From Allium sativum (taxonomy: Eukaryota > Streptophyta > Magnoliopsida > Asparagales > Amaryllidaceae): a stretch of 64,000 nt of DNA. This document shows positions 1 to 11,619 of the stretch, piece by piece (the stretch's first letter is position 1; each line of letters starts with the position of its first letter). A program made the position numbers and the translations under genes. The DNA is taken from the NCBI GenBank assembly GCA_030737875.1, contig JASFAX010000020.1, positions 31,386,688-31,450,687 on the forward strand, written 5' to 3'. The notes below the pieces were generated by a model. The model was given only the letters and a program-made list of their open reading frames with translations. It was not told where the DNA came from and made no database searches.

Positions 1-688
1 TGGGTCCGAAGACTCTAGTACCGGTCATTATCTTTTTCAGAACAAGGTCTCCAATTTCAAAAGTTCTATGCTTTACTTTTGAATTGAAGTGCCTAGCCAC
101 CCTTCTTTGGTGTGCGGCTACTCTGAGTTCTGCTTCTTTTCTTCTTTCTTCAAGTTGGTCGAGGGCTTCAAGCTGTTGCTTCTCGTTTTCTTTGGGGTCG
201 AAGAGTATCCTTTTATGGGTAGGGACTTCCAACTCCACAGGTATCATGGCTTCAGAGCCATAGGATAAAGAAAAGTGAGTATGCCCTATCGCAGTTTTGT
301 GCGTGGTGCAATATGCCCACAATGCCAGCAGGAGTTCGTCTACCCATCTGCCTATAGCCTTCTATAGCCGCTTCGTAATGATAGTCTTGCTGATTTTATT
401 TACTGCTTCCACCTGCCCATTCGTTTGTGGATGAGCGACTGCTGAAAAGCTTTTCTAGATTTTGTATTTGGCGCAAAAGCTTTGGAACTCTTTGCTTTCG
501 AATTGGGTCCCGTTGTCTGTGATTATCTTTTGTGGTATCCCAAACCTTTGGCACCTATCACCTTTTTTAGTGTAGGCCGTGGAATCTTTATTGATATCCG
601 GCCAGCAGTAGCTATATCGTAAAATTTTCTTGGCCAATGTTTGTCCACCGGTATGTCCTCCGCATTCCCCTTCATGTAATTGCGCCAT
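1..688 (-). pseudogene. Integrase of the Tat element, with internal deletion, C-terminus off window
   Basis: From 688 leftwards the translation gives the N-terminal zinc-binding region (LHEGECGGHTGG, then DRCQRF), and immediately GIPQKIITDNGTQF, which holds the second catalytic Asp. The usual stretch with the first catalytic Asp, roughly 65-70 residues in Tat integrases, is absent. After a stop near 455 the same frame continues through HPQTNGQVEAVNK, which contains the catalytic Glu, meets another stop near 361, and reaches a C-terminal segment (VARHFNSKVKHRTFEIGDLV) that runs to position 1. Without the first Asp this integrase could not catalyse strand transfer. The C-terminal segment resembles the GPY/F-type region of Tat integrases; no chromodomain is visible in the window. 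Confidence 0.85.
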
Positions 689-754
689 GATTGCCTTGGA
701 CTCCTCCTCTGGAACAAAACAAAGTAAAGGTGTAGAAAATCCACGCCTGTAAAG

Positions 755-1366
755 TCATCCGTCCTGAATAAGGTAGAAGGGAGCTTTTCGCAAAATCCTT
801 CTTCGGAGTTTGGCTTCAGCCGGGAGTGCCCCAGTTGTGAGGTATTCTTTAAATGGTGACATCCATGACTTTGACTCATCAGTTGTTTCCATGATCCAAT
901 CCATTTCAGTCTGCTTTGTGCTTGGGCTGGAAAGGACTTCCACTAGAACTAACCCCATTAGTTGTGCATCTCCTGAGCTTGCGTATTTTGCTAATGAATC
1001 AGCTTTGGTATTTTCCTCTCTAGGGATATGAGATATGCTGTAATGCTCAAAAGTCTCCAACAATTCCAAGGCTTTGGTAAGATAATCTGGCAGGTTACCC
1101 ATTTTAGCTTGGAATTCTCCCAGAATCTGGCATACTATGAGCGGAGAGTCACTGAAGATCTGTATAGTTTTTATTTGCAACTCTTTTGCTAGTTTTACTC
1201 CCACGATAAGGGCTTCACACTCAGCTTCGTTATTGGTTGACGAAATTTCTAGCCTTAATGCATAGCATAAGGATCTTCCCTCAGGGGTCTCGAGAACTAT
1301 TCCTTCCCCAGAACAGCGATCGTACGATGCCCCATCTACAAATAATTTCCACCGGACACTAGTATC
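755..1366 (-). pseudogene. Archaeal-type second RNase H domain of the Tat element
   Basis: The minus strand encodes WKLFVDGAS, then STNNEAECEALIVG, then IQIFSDSPLIV, then REENTKADSLAKYASSGD. These are the four acidic positions of an RNase H fold (Asp, Glu, Asp, Asp), all present. The domain lies between the first RNase H and integrase, as in Tat elements, where an additional host-like RNase H was acquired. The frame is open from about 1356 down to 755 although the only ATG in it comes late (1204). In the living element it would have been part of the polyprotein. Flanking stops make it a remnant. Confidence 0.8.
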
Positions 1367-1499
1367 AATATCATCCTCTTCCTTTGACTCCCCTCAGTCG
1401 GTAAATTCTGCGACAAAATCAACAAGCGCTTGTCTGTTGATTGCTTTTTGAGGATGATACATAATGTCATATTGACTGAGCTCTATGTTCCATTTTAAT

Positions 1500-2673
1500 A
1501 ATCTTTCGGTGGTTTCTGGTCAGGACAAAACTTGCCTTAGATGCTGGTCTGTGAGAACCCGGATGGGATGAGCCTGAAGAAAGGGCCGAAGCTTCTTTGA
1601 TGCGATGAGCAAACAATAAGCAAGTTTTTCAAGTTTTTGATAATTAAGCTCCGCTCCAGTTAGCCTCTTGCTGATGTAATAGACCGGTTTTTGTACCTTT
1701 AAGTCTTCTCTGATCAATGTTGTGCTTAGGGTATGGGAAGAAACTTCCAGGTATAGAAACAAGTCTTGCTCATCACTAGGCTTCAATAGCATAAGTGGTT
1801 TTTTCAGGTGTTGGATCAATTCCTCGAAGGCTTTCTGACATTTAGGGGTCCACTGTATCTCTTTCTTTCCTTTTCTAAGGGCATCGAAGAACGAAAGACA
1901 TCTGTCTGTCACCCTAGATATGAAGCAATTTAAGGCTGCGATCTTCCCATTCAAACACTGAAGTTCCTTCTTGGTTCTTGGGGCATGCATTTCTCTTAAA
2001 GCCGATATTTTAACTGGATTAGCTTCAATACCTCAGGCGTTGACCATGTACACAAGGAACTTGTCCGAACCGACTCCAAAAGAACATTTCAAGGGACTCA
2101 ACTTCATGCCATATTGGCGTAAAATGTCTAACATTCGGGCTATGTCTTCCAAATGGTCTATTGCTCTCTTCGACTTAACCAACATGTCATCGACGTAGAC
2201 TTCCATTGTCCTGTCGATTTTCTTTTTAAACATAGCATTTACCAGTCACTGATAAGTTGCCCCTGCGTTTTTTGGCCAAATGGCATCACCTTATAGCAGT
2301 ATAGACCGAAATCAGTAATGAAACTTGTGTCTTCCTGGTCTGAACCGTACATCATGATTTGATTGTAGCTGGAATATGCTTCCATGAAATATAACAATTC
2401 ATGGTCGGCAGTAGAATCAACCAATTGGTCGATTCGAGGAAGAGGGAAACTATATTTCGGACAAGATTTGTTTAGGTCTGAATAATCTACGCAAACCCAC
2501 AATTTACCGTTTGACTTCTTCACGAGAATTGGGTTGGACACCCATTTCGGATAGGTAAATTCTATAATGAAACCATTCTCCATTAATTTGTCAACTTCTT
2601 CTTTTAAGGCACGTGACCTCTCCGGATCTTGGGTTCTTCTTTTTTTGTTTGACAGCCGGAACGCATAGGTCAA
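1500..2673 (-). pseudogene. Reverse transcriptase and first RNase H of the Tat element, frameshifted
   Basis: Three minus-strand pieces line up: 2673-2239 (RT fingers and palm, with WVSNPILVKKSNGK, VDYSDLNKSCPK, FPLPRIDQLVD), 2233-2033 (YVDDMLVKSK, the catalytic YxDD box) and 1990-1520 (connection and RNase H, ending PIRVLTDQHLRQVLS). Motif A reads FMEAYSSYNQ, so the first catalytic Asp is replaced by Glu. A frameshift after PFGQK separates the palm from the YxDD box. RT would copy element RNA into cDNA and RNase H would remove the RNA strand; here neither is intact. Confidence 0.85.
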
Positions 2674-3210
2674 TGTTTAGCTTATGGACCGCAATGTCCG
2701 GAGATATGTCGCACATGTCGTAATGATTCCATGCGATACATCTAAGTTAGCTCTCAGAAAGGCAATCAATTGGTTTTTCAATTAGGGGCTTAACCGAGAT
2801 CCTATATTCAACACACGGTTTGGGTCCTTCAGATTCACAGCTATAGGAATTGTTTCTTCGGCCAAGGTCGCCCTTTCGTCCTCTGCACTGGCTTCTCTAA
2901 GAACGATCTCCTTTTGCCCTCCATTTTGTTCGCCAGTTCACGGACCTTTATTTAGTTGCTATAATAGAGGTTTTTGGATGCGGGGAAGAGCCTCTGTATC
3001 CTTTCCTGAGTCTTTCTTCTTAGCCTCTCTCAGTTTTGTCACATAACAGTCCCTTACAGCGATTTGGTTGCCCTTAATTACACTAATTCCCTTCTTTGTT
3101 CGAAAATTCATGGTCAAGCACCATGGAGCTAATGCAACCTTGAAATCTGATAGAGTCCGCCAACCAAGGAATGTGTTGTAAGATGAAAACTCATCTATCA
3201 GGACAAAGGT

Positions 3211-3585
3211 CTATACCATGGAAACCCTACGCTCCCCATCTGCAAATTCCGCAAGTAAATCTATCGTTCCGATGGGTTGCATAGGTTGACCTGTAAAACC
3301 GTGGATCTTATTTGAATATGCGCGCACCTTTGCCATAGGGAGATTCATCTTTTGGAAAGTATTTATAAAAATCACATTGACTGATGCCACCATGTTAACT
3401 AGAACCCTTTTTACCACAGCAATTCCGAGACCTACTGTGATCACCATGGCATCGATAGTTGGTGTAACTATGCCTTCAGCATCTTTATCTTTGAATATTA
3501 CCTCCTCGGTCGAGGTTTTGAGCATCTTTATCGGAAGCTCCTTATTCAAGATCATGCATCCTTCCTCTTTTGTGACACCCTTCAA
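3211..3585 (-). pseudogene. Probable aspartic protease region of the Tat element
   Basis: The minus-strand frame of 124 codons lies between gag and RT, where the protease sits. It contains VLVNMVASVNVIFINTFQKM, which matches in position and pattern the plant retrotransposon protease segment normally written D-x-G-S-S-x-(D/N)-I-(L/I)-F. The catalytic Asp appears as Asn and the Gly as Val, so activity is not expected. The downstream TGQPMQPIGTIDLLAEF resembles the strand following the active site. The call rests on position and partial motif. Confidence 0.6.
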
Positions 3586-3705
3586 TTCGTTAGCGTATCA
3601 TTCCATCTCTGCCCAACTACTCCAAGCTGGGTGGGGACCTCCAAATATCACACTGATTACCGGCCTTGAGTCGACTGGCATTAGGGCTTCTGCGCTTGAG
3701 TTGGG

Positions 3706-4634
3706 CTAGCTAGCGGCATTGTTATGCCCTTGCACAGCTAGAGTACTTTGAGGATTATTCACGTACTGCTGGAGTCGGTTCTTCCTGATGAGTTCTTCAA
3801 TTAAACTCCTCAAGTGTTGGCATTCGTTGGTGTTGTGTCCCGGTTGGCCATGAAACCGGCATAATTTTCCGGAATTTTCCTGCAGCTCAGTTGCCTTCTG
3901 CGGCTTCACTTGAGGGAAAATGCCCGAGTCCTTTGTGTCTTAATAAATTATTTCCGGGGCTTCGTTTAGGAGGGTTAGCTCGGATGGTTTGTACAACCGC
4001 ATCTTCTCATAAGCTTTGTTATTCCTCTCGTCGTTTCTGTGTCCTACATCACTCTTCTGCTCAACCCTGGACTCATTGCTTTTTCCTTCATTATTCGTTG
4101 GATCATGTCTGTAACGCGCCTCTCGCCACCTGCCTGTTCATCGGGATCAGCACTGACGTTTTTATCGGTGCGACCCCGGTTTGAGCTTCGACGCCTTGCA
4201 TCCTTTTTGAAGAATGTTATGTTAGTGGGACTTGCGACAACCCGAGCCACACGTTCTTCCTGGCGTTGTAGAGACCTGGCCTTAGGATCCTCAACGTCAG
4301 CCTCTCCCCTATCTCCCACTGGGATGTGAGGTCGTCCAAGGTCTGAGGCTTATGAGTCCTCTTTTTCACCAGTATTAACCATAGTGTTTGGTGGTAACAA
4401 ATTGGCTTAAACATTGGTTAGGACATCAAACCTTTCCATTATCATCTTCGTTGTATTATCCATTTTTTCGTTTAGGCCGGTTACAATCGCATTCAATTCA
4501 TCTCTCATTATAGATGGCTTAGGAGTACACCCTGCCCCTTGATTCAAGATTTGAGGTGCATCTTTGTCAGCATTATCACCCTCACTGATCGTAGTAACTT
4601 TAGTAGATTTGCCGCCTTTCTTCGATCCAACCAT
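3706..4634 (-). pseudogene. gag of the Tat element, frameshifted
   Basis: The likely start is the ATG at 4634, about 95 nt inside the LTR end. The N-terminal piece (4634-4407) is charged and Lys-rich, a middle piece lies at 4319-4044, and 3909-3706 carries CRFHGQPGHNTNECQHL followed by LIEELIRKNRLQQYV. This Cys-His cluster and the following helix are typical of the C-terminal part of Tat and Athila gag proteins, in place of the ordinary CCHC knuckle. Frame changes and stops separate the three pieces. Confidence 0.75.
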
Positions 4635-4707
4635 GGTTTTAAAAGAGAAAGCATTTTTTTTGGTATTTTTTTTGATTGCAGAACTACAAAAGGGAATTAT
4701 GAAAACG

Positions 4708-4725
4708 ACCACACGGTAGGCGCCA
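4708..4725 (-). promoter_or_regulatory. Primer binding site of the Tat minus-strand element
   Basis: On the minus strand the LTR ends in TAAACA, then TTT, then TGGCGCCTACCGTGTGG. The TGG start and its position three bases inside the LTR fit a tRNA primer site. TGGCGCC-type sites are usual in Tat elements; I do not assign the tRNA species. Confidence 0.65.
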
Positions 4726-4728
4726 AAA

Positions 4729-5862
4729 TGTTTACACCAAAAATGGTCTAAACACCCAAGGTACCAAGCCGTACTTCACCAATTTGGTAAGAAATAAATG
4801 GAACTATATTCAGTCAGCAGTACAAAACAAAAAATGTGAGAAAAGGAAATTAGACATGAGATTTATAGTGATTCAGCCGTTATTTAGGCCTACATCCACT
4901 GTGAAGATGATTTCAATCTTATAACGGGGATTACAAAATACATCAATTCTCTCTTTTCACACATCCCTATACTGACACAGTACATCCTCGTTTATTTATT
5001 TTTCAAATCCTGGAATTGTACAAGAGAATGGTAAAATTTGAGGAGAAGGAGGATAGATGAATGTTTGAGAAAGAGGATGCTTCCGTCTTCCATGATCATA
5101 AGATTGTTCTTGACGCTATGGCCGAATCAGTGGTTGAAGATAGAATTTGGCAGCACTTCGTGGTTTCAAAGATCGGATCCCCTTTTTGTTGATAGACATG
5201 GTGTATTTATAGGTGAGCTTCCCTTGGGAAATGACCCAAAGTCTGTTTATGCCAGCTACGAATCGCTTACTTTATTAATTACAACCATGCCATTAGCTAG
5301 CTGTAGCCAGCTGTCCGTGGCTGCATTTAGTTACCGCGTGCGAGCGAGCGAGCGTCTTGAGTAGTTGTGCGAATCCATAGGAGCGGGCGTCCATGTGAGA
5401 ATGATTTCTTTGAGAAATTTTATATGAGCGGGACGTGGGACTGGAATCAATTCTTCTTCGTTCCTTGTGTGATCGACCTTCTTGGTTCCAGGGCGCTAGA
5501 CCTTTTTGCTACCTTTGTATGGCGTTGTCTGTCCCTACGGTTGCGCCATACGGTCGCTCCCCCTATACTGAATGGGCGACTTGCTTTGCTTTTGTGTTTG
5601 AGCGGCGTACAGGATATACGATCTTGATCTTTATCGGGATGCACTTCTTGTTGCATATCGTGCCATTATCTTTGGTCGTACTAATTGACTTGACTTGCCT
5701 TGGGTTTGATATTTGGGTCTTGCTCTGTGCAGTTGCATCCTGTTTTGTTATGAGTCATTTAAGCGCCTCAGATAACATTATGCATGACCTACTCTGATGG
5801 TGCCCGTTCTGCATCCTTTGCTTAATGTGCGTACGGATTTTTTGAGGGACTAACAATAAACA
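4729..5862 (-). repeat. 5' LTR of the Tat minus-strand element
   Basis: The termini are TGTTTA at 4729 and TAAACA at 5862, a perfect 6-bp inverted pair of TG/CA type, and the left end abuts the primer site. Length is 1134 bp. Its partner LTR is outside the window, so the outer boundary rests on the inverted termini alone. Short frames inside (for example 5038-5797) have no recognisable product. Confidence 0.65.
5204..5212 (-). promoter_or_regulatory. TATA box in the Tat LTR
   Basis: The minus strand reads CTATAAATA here, about 650 bp into the LTR and about 480 bp before its end, a plausible U3/R junction for transcription leftwards into gag. Confidence 0.55.
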
Positions 5863-6482
5863 TGTATTGCTTACCAAAACCGAAGTATCAAAAACACCAA
5901 ATAGTTAATGAAAGAAAATATAGGGTGAGATAAGAAAGAAAGAAATATCAAAATAAAAAAAAGAGAAAAAAAACCAACATAACAAAATCAGAGACTCACA
6001 TCACAACGGAACAAAATATAATATAGAAATAAATCTTTATTGATAGCTTAAAGTAAAAACTTGCAATCATCAGAGTACATCAACCTATCTAGACAACTAT
6101 AATATCATGTCCTCATATACAACATGTAGCGGAATAAATACTAATATGTATCATATATCTGGACTCCTCCAATTCATCTCTTCTGAAGTCCGTAGCATCC
6201 TAACCTGAACCTATAAAACTCGGTTTAACCCAAGCATTTCAAAAGCTTGATCAGTCCGGTAAACTAAAGTGAGAAAACTCACTATGTTAAAGGTAATAAC
6301 TAACTCGATTTTAAAGTTAAACAAATTTTTTATGAAAGAAAAGGATAATCGTAATACCAATCCACACATAAACACGAACGATTTTTACCTTATGATAACC
6401 CAAAACATTTTGAAATCATATTCTTATTCTGATATTATAACGGTGTCAAAAACAAATAAATGGAAATTTAGTGGAATGCTTG
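5863..6482. other. Gene-free stretch, possible truncated LTR
   Basis: No coding remnant is recognised. The segment is A-rich on the plus strand with several polypurine runs (5925-5970). Short phrases such as tcagagtacat (6068-6080) and agcggaa (6128-6134) also occur near the left end of the solo LTR at 17205, which hints at a truncated minus-oriented LTR. That similarity is weak. Confidence 0.3.
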
Positions 6483-7658
6483 TGTTACTACCAAAATTAA
6501 CTCTGAAACAAACCGAAGGTGAAGGAGTATCAGGTGATCGCAAGCGCACAAGGATCCTCCCAAAGCAAGAGGCAGACGCTAGAAAGGGCCAAAAGAAGGA
6601 AAGAATGACTTTAGTGTAGCATAAGCTGGCACCTTCCAGGGAGGAAGAAGCTCAAAGTTTACAAAATGCCAGAAAAATTTATCCGATAGGGTCTACCCAG
6701 CAGAAAGTTCTATAGCGAAAAGTCACCTAAGTCAGAAGTTAAGAAAAAGGAAGAAAAGAGCTCTGCTTATTGAAATCCGGAAGGACTCTCGGTACGGACC
6801 TGCTTAATATTGATACATCAGAAGATGAAGATATCAAGAGTATCAAGCCTAGGATGCGTAAAGATTTTCCGGAACCATCTTCCGAAACGTCTACTGCAAA
6901 AACACCGAAAGGTCACGTTGACAACGAGAAGCTCACCTGGAGCAACCATCCGGAAGACTAGGCCATGCCCGAAGACCCCACCGGAACTCAAATCGGAACC
7001 CCAAAAAGAATACGGGCTATTCGCACTAGTCTACTTAATACATATACCGATAGTGGTTCCGAACCGGCAGCTATCTACATGCATCCCGAGGACAAGTCCT
7101 CTAAGTATTCATAAGAAAACTAGAAGCCTACATCCAGAAGATTATAATCAAGAGCATACAACCGAAGGCTCACATACATTCTGGAAAGCTACTACACTAA
7201 CAAGCTAATACCATTCCCATGTAGCCTCAACTGACCGGGACCTTCCCTTCGGAAGCTATAATCTGCATCGCAAAGCAGCCGAAAACCAAACATTCGAGAC
7301 CAAGCAGAAAAGCGACCAACTGAGGCTCTTGTAGGCCCAATAGCCCAAAAGCAGAAGGGACCCGAATTCCCTATAAATAAGACCCCAGGGGTCACATTTT
7401 GGGAGGGGGGATTCTCATATTTTCATTCTTATACTCATTCTGTCTAAAAGTAAATCCTAATTCCTAGATCGATTTAGGGTTTCTTCTATTCTCCTAATGT
7501 ATTCTAAATAAAAGACGAATAAAGAGTGAATCGATACTCATAGTACTTTCTTATCAGTATATCATGTTATTTCTTAGTTATCATTGCTACAGTTTACAGT
7601 TTATTTCCTACATATGCATGAATCCTTGCCCAAACCTTTCCGCATATTGGATGAAACA
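6483..7658 (+). repeat. 5' LTR of the host Tat element, left part
   Basis: This part carries the promoter (CTATAAATA at 7371) and is cut by element A, whose duplication AAACA occupies 7654-7658. The remaining part is 23706-24045. If the LTR starts at 6483 its total length is about 1.5 kb. Short frames in it (6770-7208) are rich in charged and Pro residues but match no protein I know. Confidence 0.55.
7371..7379 (+). promoter_or_regulatory. TATA box of the host Tat LTR
   Basis: CTATAAATA followed by a GACCCC-rich stretch, about 620 bp before the LTR end once element A is removed. Orientation agrees with the plus-strand primer site and gag. Confidence 0.6.
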
Positions 7659-10115
7659 TGTGACGGCCCGCCCCGCACCAGCCAACATTTCCAATGAAAC
7701 GCGCTGTGCCGACGTCCAGCCAGCATGGGACGGTCATCAAAAGAAAGGAAAGGGAAGGAATTTGTAGCTATGCAACATCAATGAACCTGTAGTATATCTC
7801 ATAGCGCATGGAATAAAATATAATAATAACATAACTTGATATAAAACAGGCGCGATAGTGCATAAGCTGAAAACAAAACTATCATAGCAGCAGAAAATTC
7901 AAAATACAGCTTATGATCTAAACCATCATTATTACAACTTTTAAAACTACTTCTAAAGAAAAATAGGAAGGTACACTACTAATGCACAAAGTAGTGACCA
8001 ACAACAACACAGAGAGAATATATGGGAACATTATGTGTAAAGCTCCTTCTCATCTCTGGGCAGTTACTCGTGCATAACCAGCTAACCTGTCTCTAGTCTG
8101 CTCGTTTAGGAGCACCCAGAGTAATAAGAAGATATATAAAACTCTAGGTCAGACAAAAGTCAGGAATGAGCGATAAGCACCAAAAACATAACAATAACAG
8201 GTATACATAACCATACCTGAACCTGCAACCAAAGAGGTAGCACAACAGGATGTACAATACTCTAAGGTGACACTAACACATAGTGTAAAAATAATGGGGA
8301 GGGGGTGTGCATGTCATGGTGATAGTAAACATCAAACATAGCAATCATCCTCACATCTCTCACTCAGTGCGTAAAGTATACGATATTCACAACTTTATTC
8401 ACCCAATTCTTTGTTATGATCACTCTGCCCCATTGAGTCATGACGGCTCCACTGCACTGATCTGCTAATACTTTGCTATGCCCACTCTGCCACATGGAGT
8501 CATGACAACTCCACTGCACTGGCTCATAGCCCTACTACGATCACTTTACACCATGAAGTCATGAGAACTCCACTGCACTGTTCCATAGCCAACATCCGTC
8601 TCTCGGTGGTGAGTCAAAGCTATAGACATCAATAACCCTTTTGCACACGTCCCGCAGCAAAGTCCAATTCATGAAGTTAACTCATTGGTTCCTGTCTGGA
8701 TCCTAAGTTACAACTTCTCATTTGGACAACCTTTGCATCTCGGGTTTGGTCATCATCTCGATTCGTGACTCTTCAAACTTCGGCTTCGGGTCTAGCTTCT
8801 ACTCATAACACCTTGTTCCGGTTCGTGGGTCCCCCTATGGTCATCGACTCGTGGTACTCCACTATTCCGGCTCGTGGTCCTCCCCTGGTCTGGCTCGTGG
8901 TCATCACGTGGTCTGGTTCGTGGTGCACTACTCGAGTCTGGTTCGTGATGAATGGCTCGAGGTCGAAGCTCGGATTGTGGTGCTTCATTGTGGCTCATGG
9001 AGGGTGGTAGGCTCATGAGGTGGACTCATGACTGGAGCTGCTCGTGATAATAGTGCCACGATCGGGTCAAGGTGGTGCCTCACGAACGGATCATGACCAA
9101 TTTCCTGCAACTTTTCCAGCGAGCTGTTTACGCCATACGACGACGTTTTCGACCATTCTAACTTTTCTATGCAATCACAAAACATAACAAATAGTCATAG
9201 CAACATGTATAATCAAACATAAACACCAAAACAACAATTTAACTTGTTTATATGGATCAAACATACCCAAAACCCATGTTTTTCCCTTAATCCCCTTAAT
9301 CATGATTTAACCGTACGATTAGCAAAATATGTCCAAATTAACCCAAATTTCTAACAAAGGCATAAAATAATATTTTAGAATTTTACAAATTTGTCCAGAT
9401 TTTTCTGAGCCATAATTTCGCTAATTATCACTAATTACCCCTAATTAGCCGCAATTAGTAAATAACAATGAAAATCACTCACCTTAGCCACAAATGAATT
9501 ATAGATCTGAAATTATCAACCTACATCGAATTCCTATGCAACACAGCTGCCCAAACTCTGATTTGGTGTTGATTTGCCTTGATTTGATGTTGATTAGGCT
9601 GATATATGCTTAAACGGTGATTTGGGGGTGATTTAGAAGGTGGAGGCCATTGTTAGGGTTGAAGAGAGGTAAGTGGCGGCTGAGAAAATGAAAAATAAAT
9701 CGTTTCCTAACCGAATTCAGCCTCGCCATAACCCTAATCCCGAAAACGGTTATGGGCCCAGCTGCTAATCACCCTCATTAGGCCCAGTTAAGTTGTTTTT
9801 CACCTTCCAAACCTTGTTTCAGCCATATCTCCCAAACGGCAAGTTCGTTTGGCAAATGTGACCACTCTACGGAAAGGTAAACCATCATCCGAATCCAATG
9901 GATGTGGTTTCAGGTCAGAACTCCTTACCAATTAAAAGTTATAGGCGAAACAAGATTCTCAAGGGGAAAATCAGTCATTTAAAAATCGATAAGAATCGTG
10001 AATATGTAAAATGACCCCAATAGTCGTTCCCCGAAGTTACACGACCATACGACCTCATACGAAAATGAAATAAATATTCTAGAATCCTCCGATGCATAGA
10101 ATGCGGGTCCTTACA
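7659..10115 (-). repeat. 3' LTR of element A
   Basis: 2457 bp, bounded by TGTGACGG and TTACA and by the polypurine tract on its right. It contains three tandem hairpin modules (8411-8580) and a region of repeated GGCTCGTGGT-type phrases (8840-8960). Apparent open frames on both strands at 8765-9185 come from this repeat and are not genes. The rest is AT-rich without coding similarity. Confidence 0.9.
8411..8580 (-). repeat. Three tandem hairpin modules in the LTR of element A
   Basis: Three ~50-60 bp units (8411-8461, 8470-8520, 8533-8580) share a centre that reads, on the minus strand, GGAG, about seven bases with CATGA, then CTCC or a variant. The same set is in the other LTR at about 15760-15935. 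The surrounding CATAGC/GCTATG phrases form an outer inverted pair. Confidence 0.6.
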
Positions 10116-10133
10116 TTCTCTCCCACTTAAGAA
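10116..10133 (-). promoter_or_regulatory. Polypurine tract of element A
   Basis: On the minus strand AAGTGGGAGAGAA lies immediately before the 3' LTR terminus TGTAAGG. It is the expected plus-strand DNA primer. A stem (AATTTC and GAAATT with a six-base loop) lies just upstream at 10133-10150. Confidence 0.75.
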
Positions 10134-10289
10134 ATTTCGCCCCTGAAATTCCTTAACTAAGGAATAACAATGGGTCCCACATGCCTATCAATCATTTGCA
10201 ACAATCAAACATACATAGCAACAAAACACGCCTACCCTAGCATGCGGTCTACTAACAAGGGCATAACTAAATGGTCATTAAATTCTTAC

Positions 10290-11535
10290 CAGGCAAAGAG
10301 TTCTGGATACATCTTCCTTATGCTTTCCTCTGTTTCCCAAGTATAGTCATTCTCATTCTCGCCCCACTGAACCTTGACTAGTTTCACCGCCTTCCTTCAA
10401 AGTTGCTTCGTGTCGTACTCGACAATACAAATCGGCCTGCGGTTCCCAACCGCCTTGGGTTCTGCTTCGATGTCATCCAACTGATCCGGTGAAATAGTCA
10501 TATCAGGGTCGTGCACGAACTTCCTTAACTGGCAAACATGAAATACGTTGTGAACTCTCGCCATCTTGTCAGTTAATTCAACTTTATATGGTAAAATCCC
10601 AACATGCTTGAGAACTGGGAATGGACCAACAAATCTTGGTATTAACTTGCCTCTCCTACCAAATCGAATCATGCTCTTTAATGGAGAAATCTTGACAAAC
10701 ACCAAGTCACCAACGGAGAATTTTAAATCTTTTCGCCTCTTATCAGCATAAATCTTCTGCCTATCTTGGGCAGCCTTCATTCGTTGTTAAATAACCTTGA
10801 TCTCATCTAAGGTTTGTCTTATCACATCTGGCCCAAGCACAAATTTCTCACCGATTTCTAACCAACATGATGGTGGCTTGCACGGTCTTCCATACAAAAC
10901 TTTAAATGAAGCCATACCAATACTGGACTGATAACTATTATTATATGTGAATTTAACAGATGTAAATGTTCATCCCATGATCCACCAAAATCCAATATAC
11001 AAGCTCTCAAGAGATCCTCCAATATACGATTCACCCTCTCTGTCTGACCGTTGGTTTGAGGATGGTACATGGTACTGAGATGTAATTCTGACCCTAAAGC
11101 CTCTTATAAGCTCTTCCAAAATCCACTAGTAAACAATAGATCTCGGTCACTCACAATGCCTTTGGGTACTCCATGAAATCTTACTACCCACTTCATATAT
11201 AGTTCCGCCAACTTAGCGGCCGTTTTGATCGACTTGACTGGTATGAACCTTGCACTCTTGGTCAATCGATCTATAATCACCCAAATACTATCATGACCCG
11301 ATCTAGTCCTTGGCAAACCATCAATGAAATCCATTGAGACTTGTTCCCAATTCCATTCGGGAATTCCTATTGGTTGCAACAAACCACTAGGTTTCTTTTG
11401 CTCAGCTTTAACTTGCTGGCAATTCATGCATTTGGATATAAACTTCCCAATGTCTCTTTTCATCCCTTCTCAGTAGTAGGCCTGCTTCATGTCTCGACAC
11501 ATTTTGTTACCATTTGGATATATAGTCAGTTTTGA
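10290..11535 (-). pseudogene. Integrase and chromodomain-like end of element A polyprotein
   Basis: Minus-strand pieces: 11463-11104 (zinc-region end [33 protein letters not shown] with the first catalytic Asp, IVSDRDLLFTSGFW with the second), 11070-10858 ([20 protein letters not shown] with the Glu) and 10780-10397 ([31 protein letters not shown], the GPY/F-like module). After a TGA at about 10395 the frame continues with VKLVKVQWGENENDYTWETEE, a chromodomain-like tail as in Tekay elements. The catalytic triad is present, but stops and a frameshift between the second Asp and the Glu break the domain. Confidence 0.85.
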
Positions 11536-11619
11536 GTGATGACATTCTCTAAGCACTTCATCTCTCTATCCATTTACATTGGGCACAACTAGTCTCGCAT
11601 TCTTTCAAATCCATCCATC

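Larger units (their letters stand above)
1..5862 (-). mobile_element. Decayed Tat-lineage Ty3/gypsy element, minus strand, left end outside window
   Basis: Read on the minus strand the order is LTR (5862-4729), primer binding site, gag, protease, reverse transcriptase, RNase H, a second archaeal-type RNase H, and integrase running off position 1. The dual RNase H is the hallmark of the Tat lineage of plant Ty3/gypsy elements. Every domain is interrupted by stops or frameshifts, so this copy cannot encode a working polyprotein. The polypurine tract and 3' LTR lie left of the window, so the target-site duplication cannot be checked; the five bases outside the LTR are tgtat (5863-5867). Confidence 0.85.

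Noticed and set aside
8765..9185. Frames on both strands of the A LTR
   Set aside because: They come from GGCTCGTGGT-type repeats; the partner LTR does not keep the frames.
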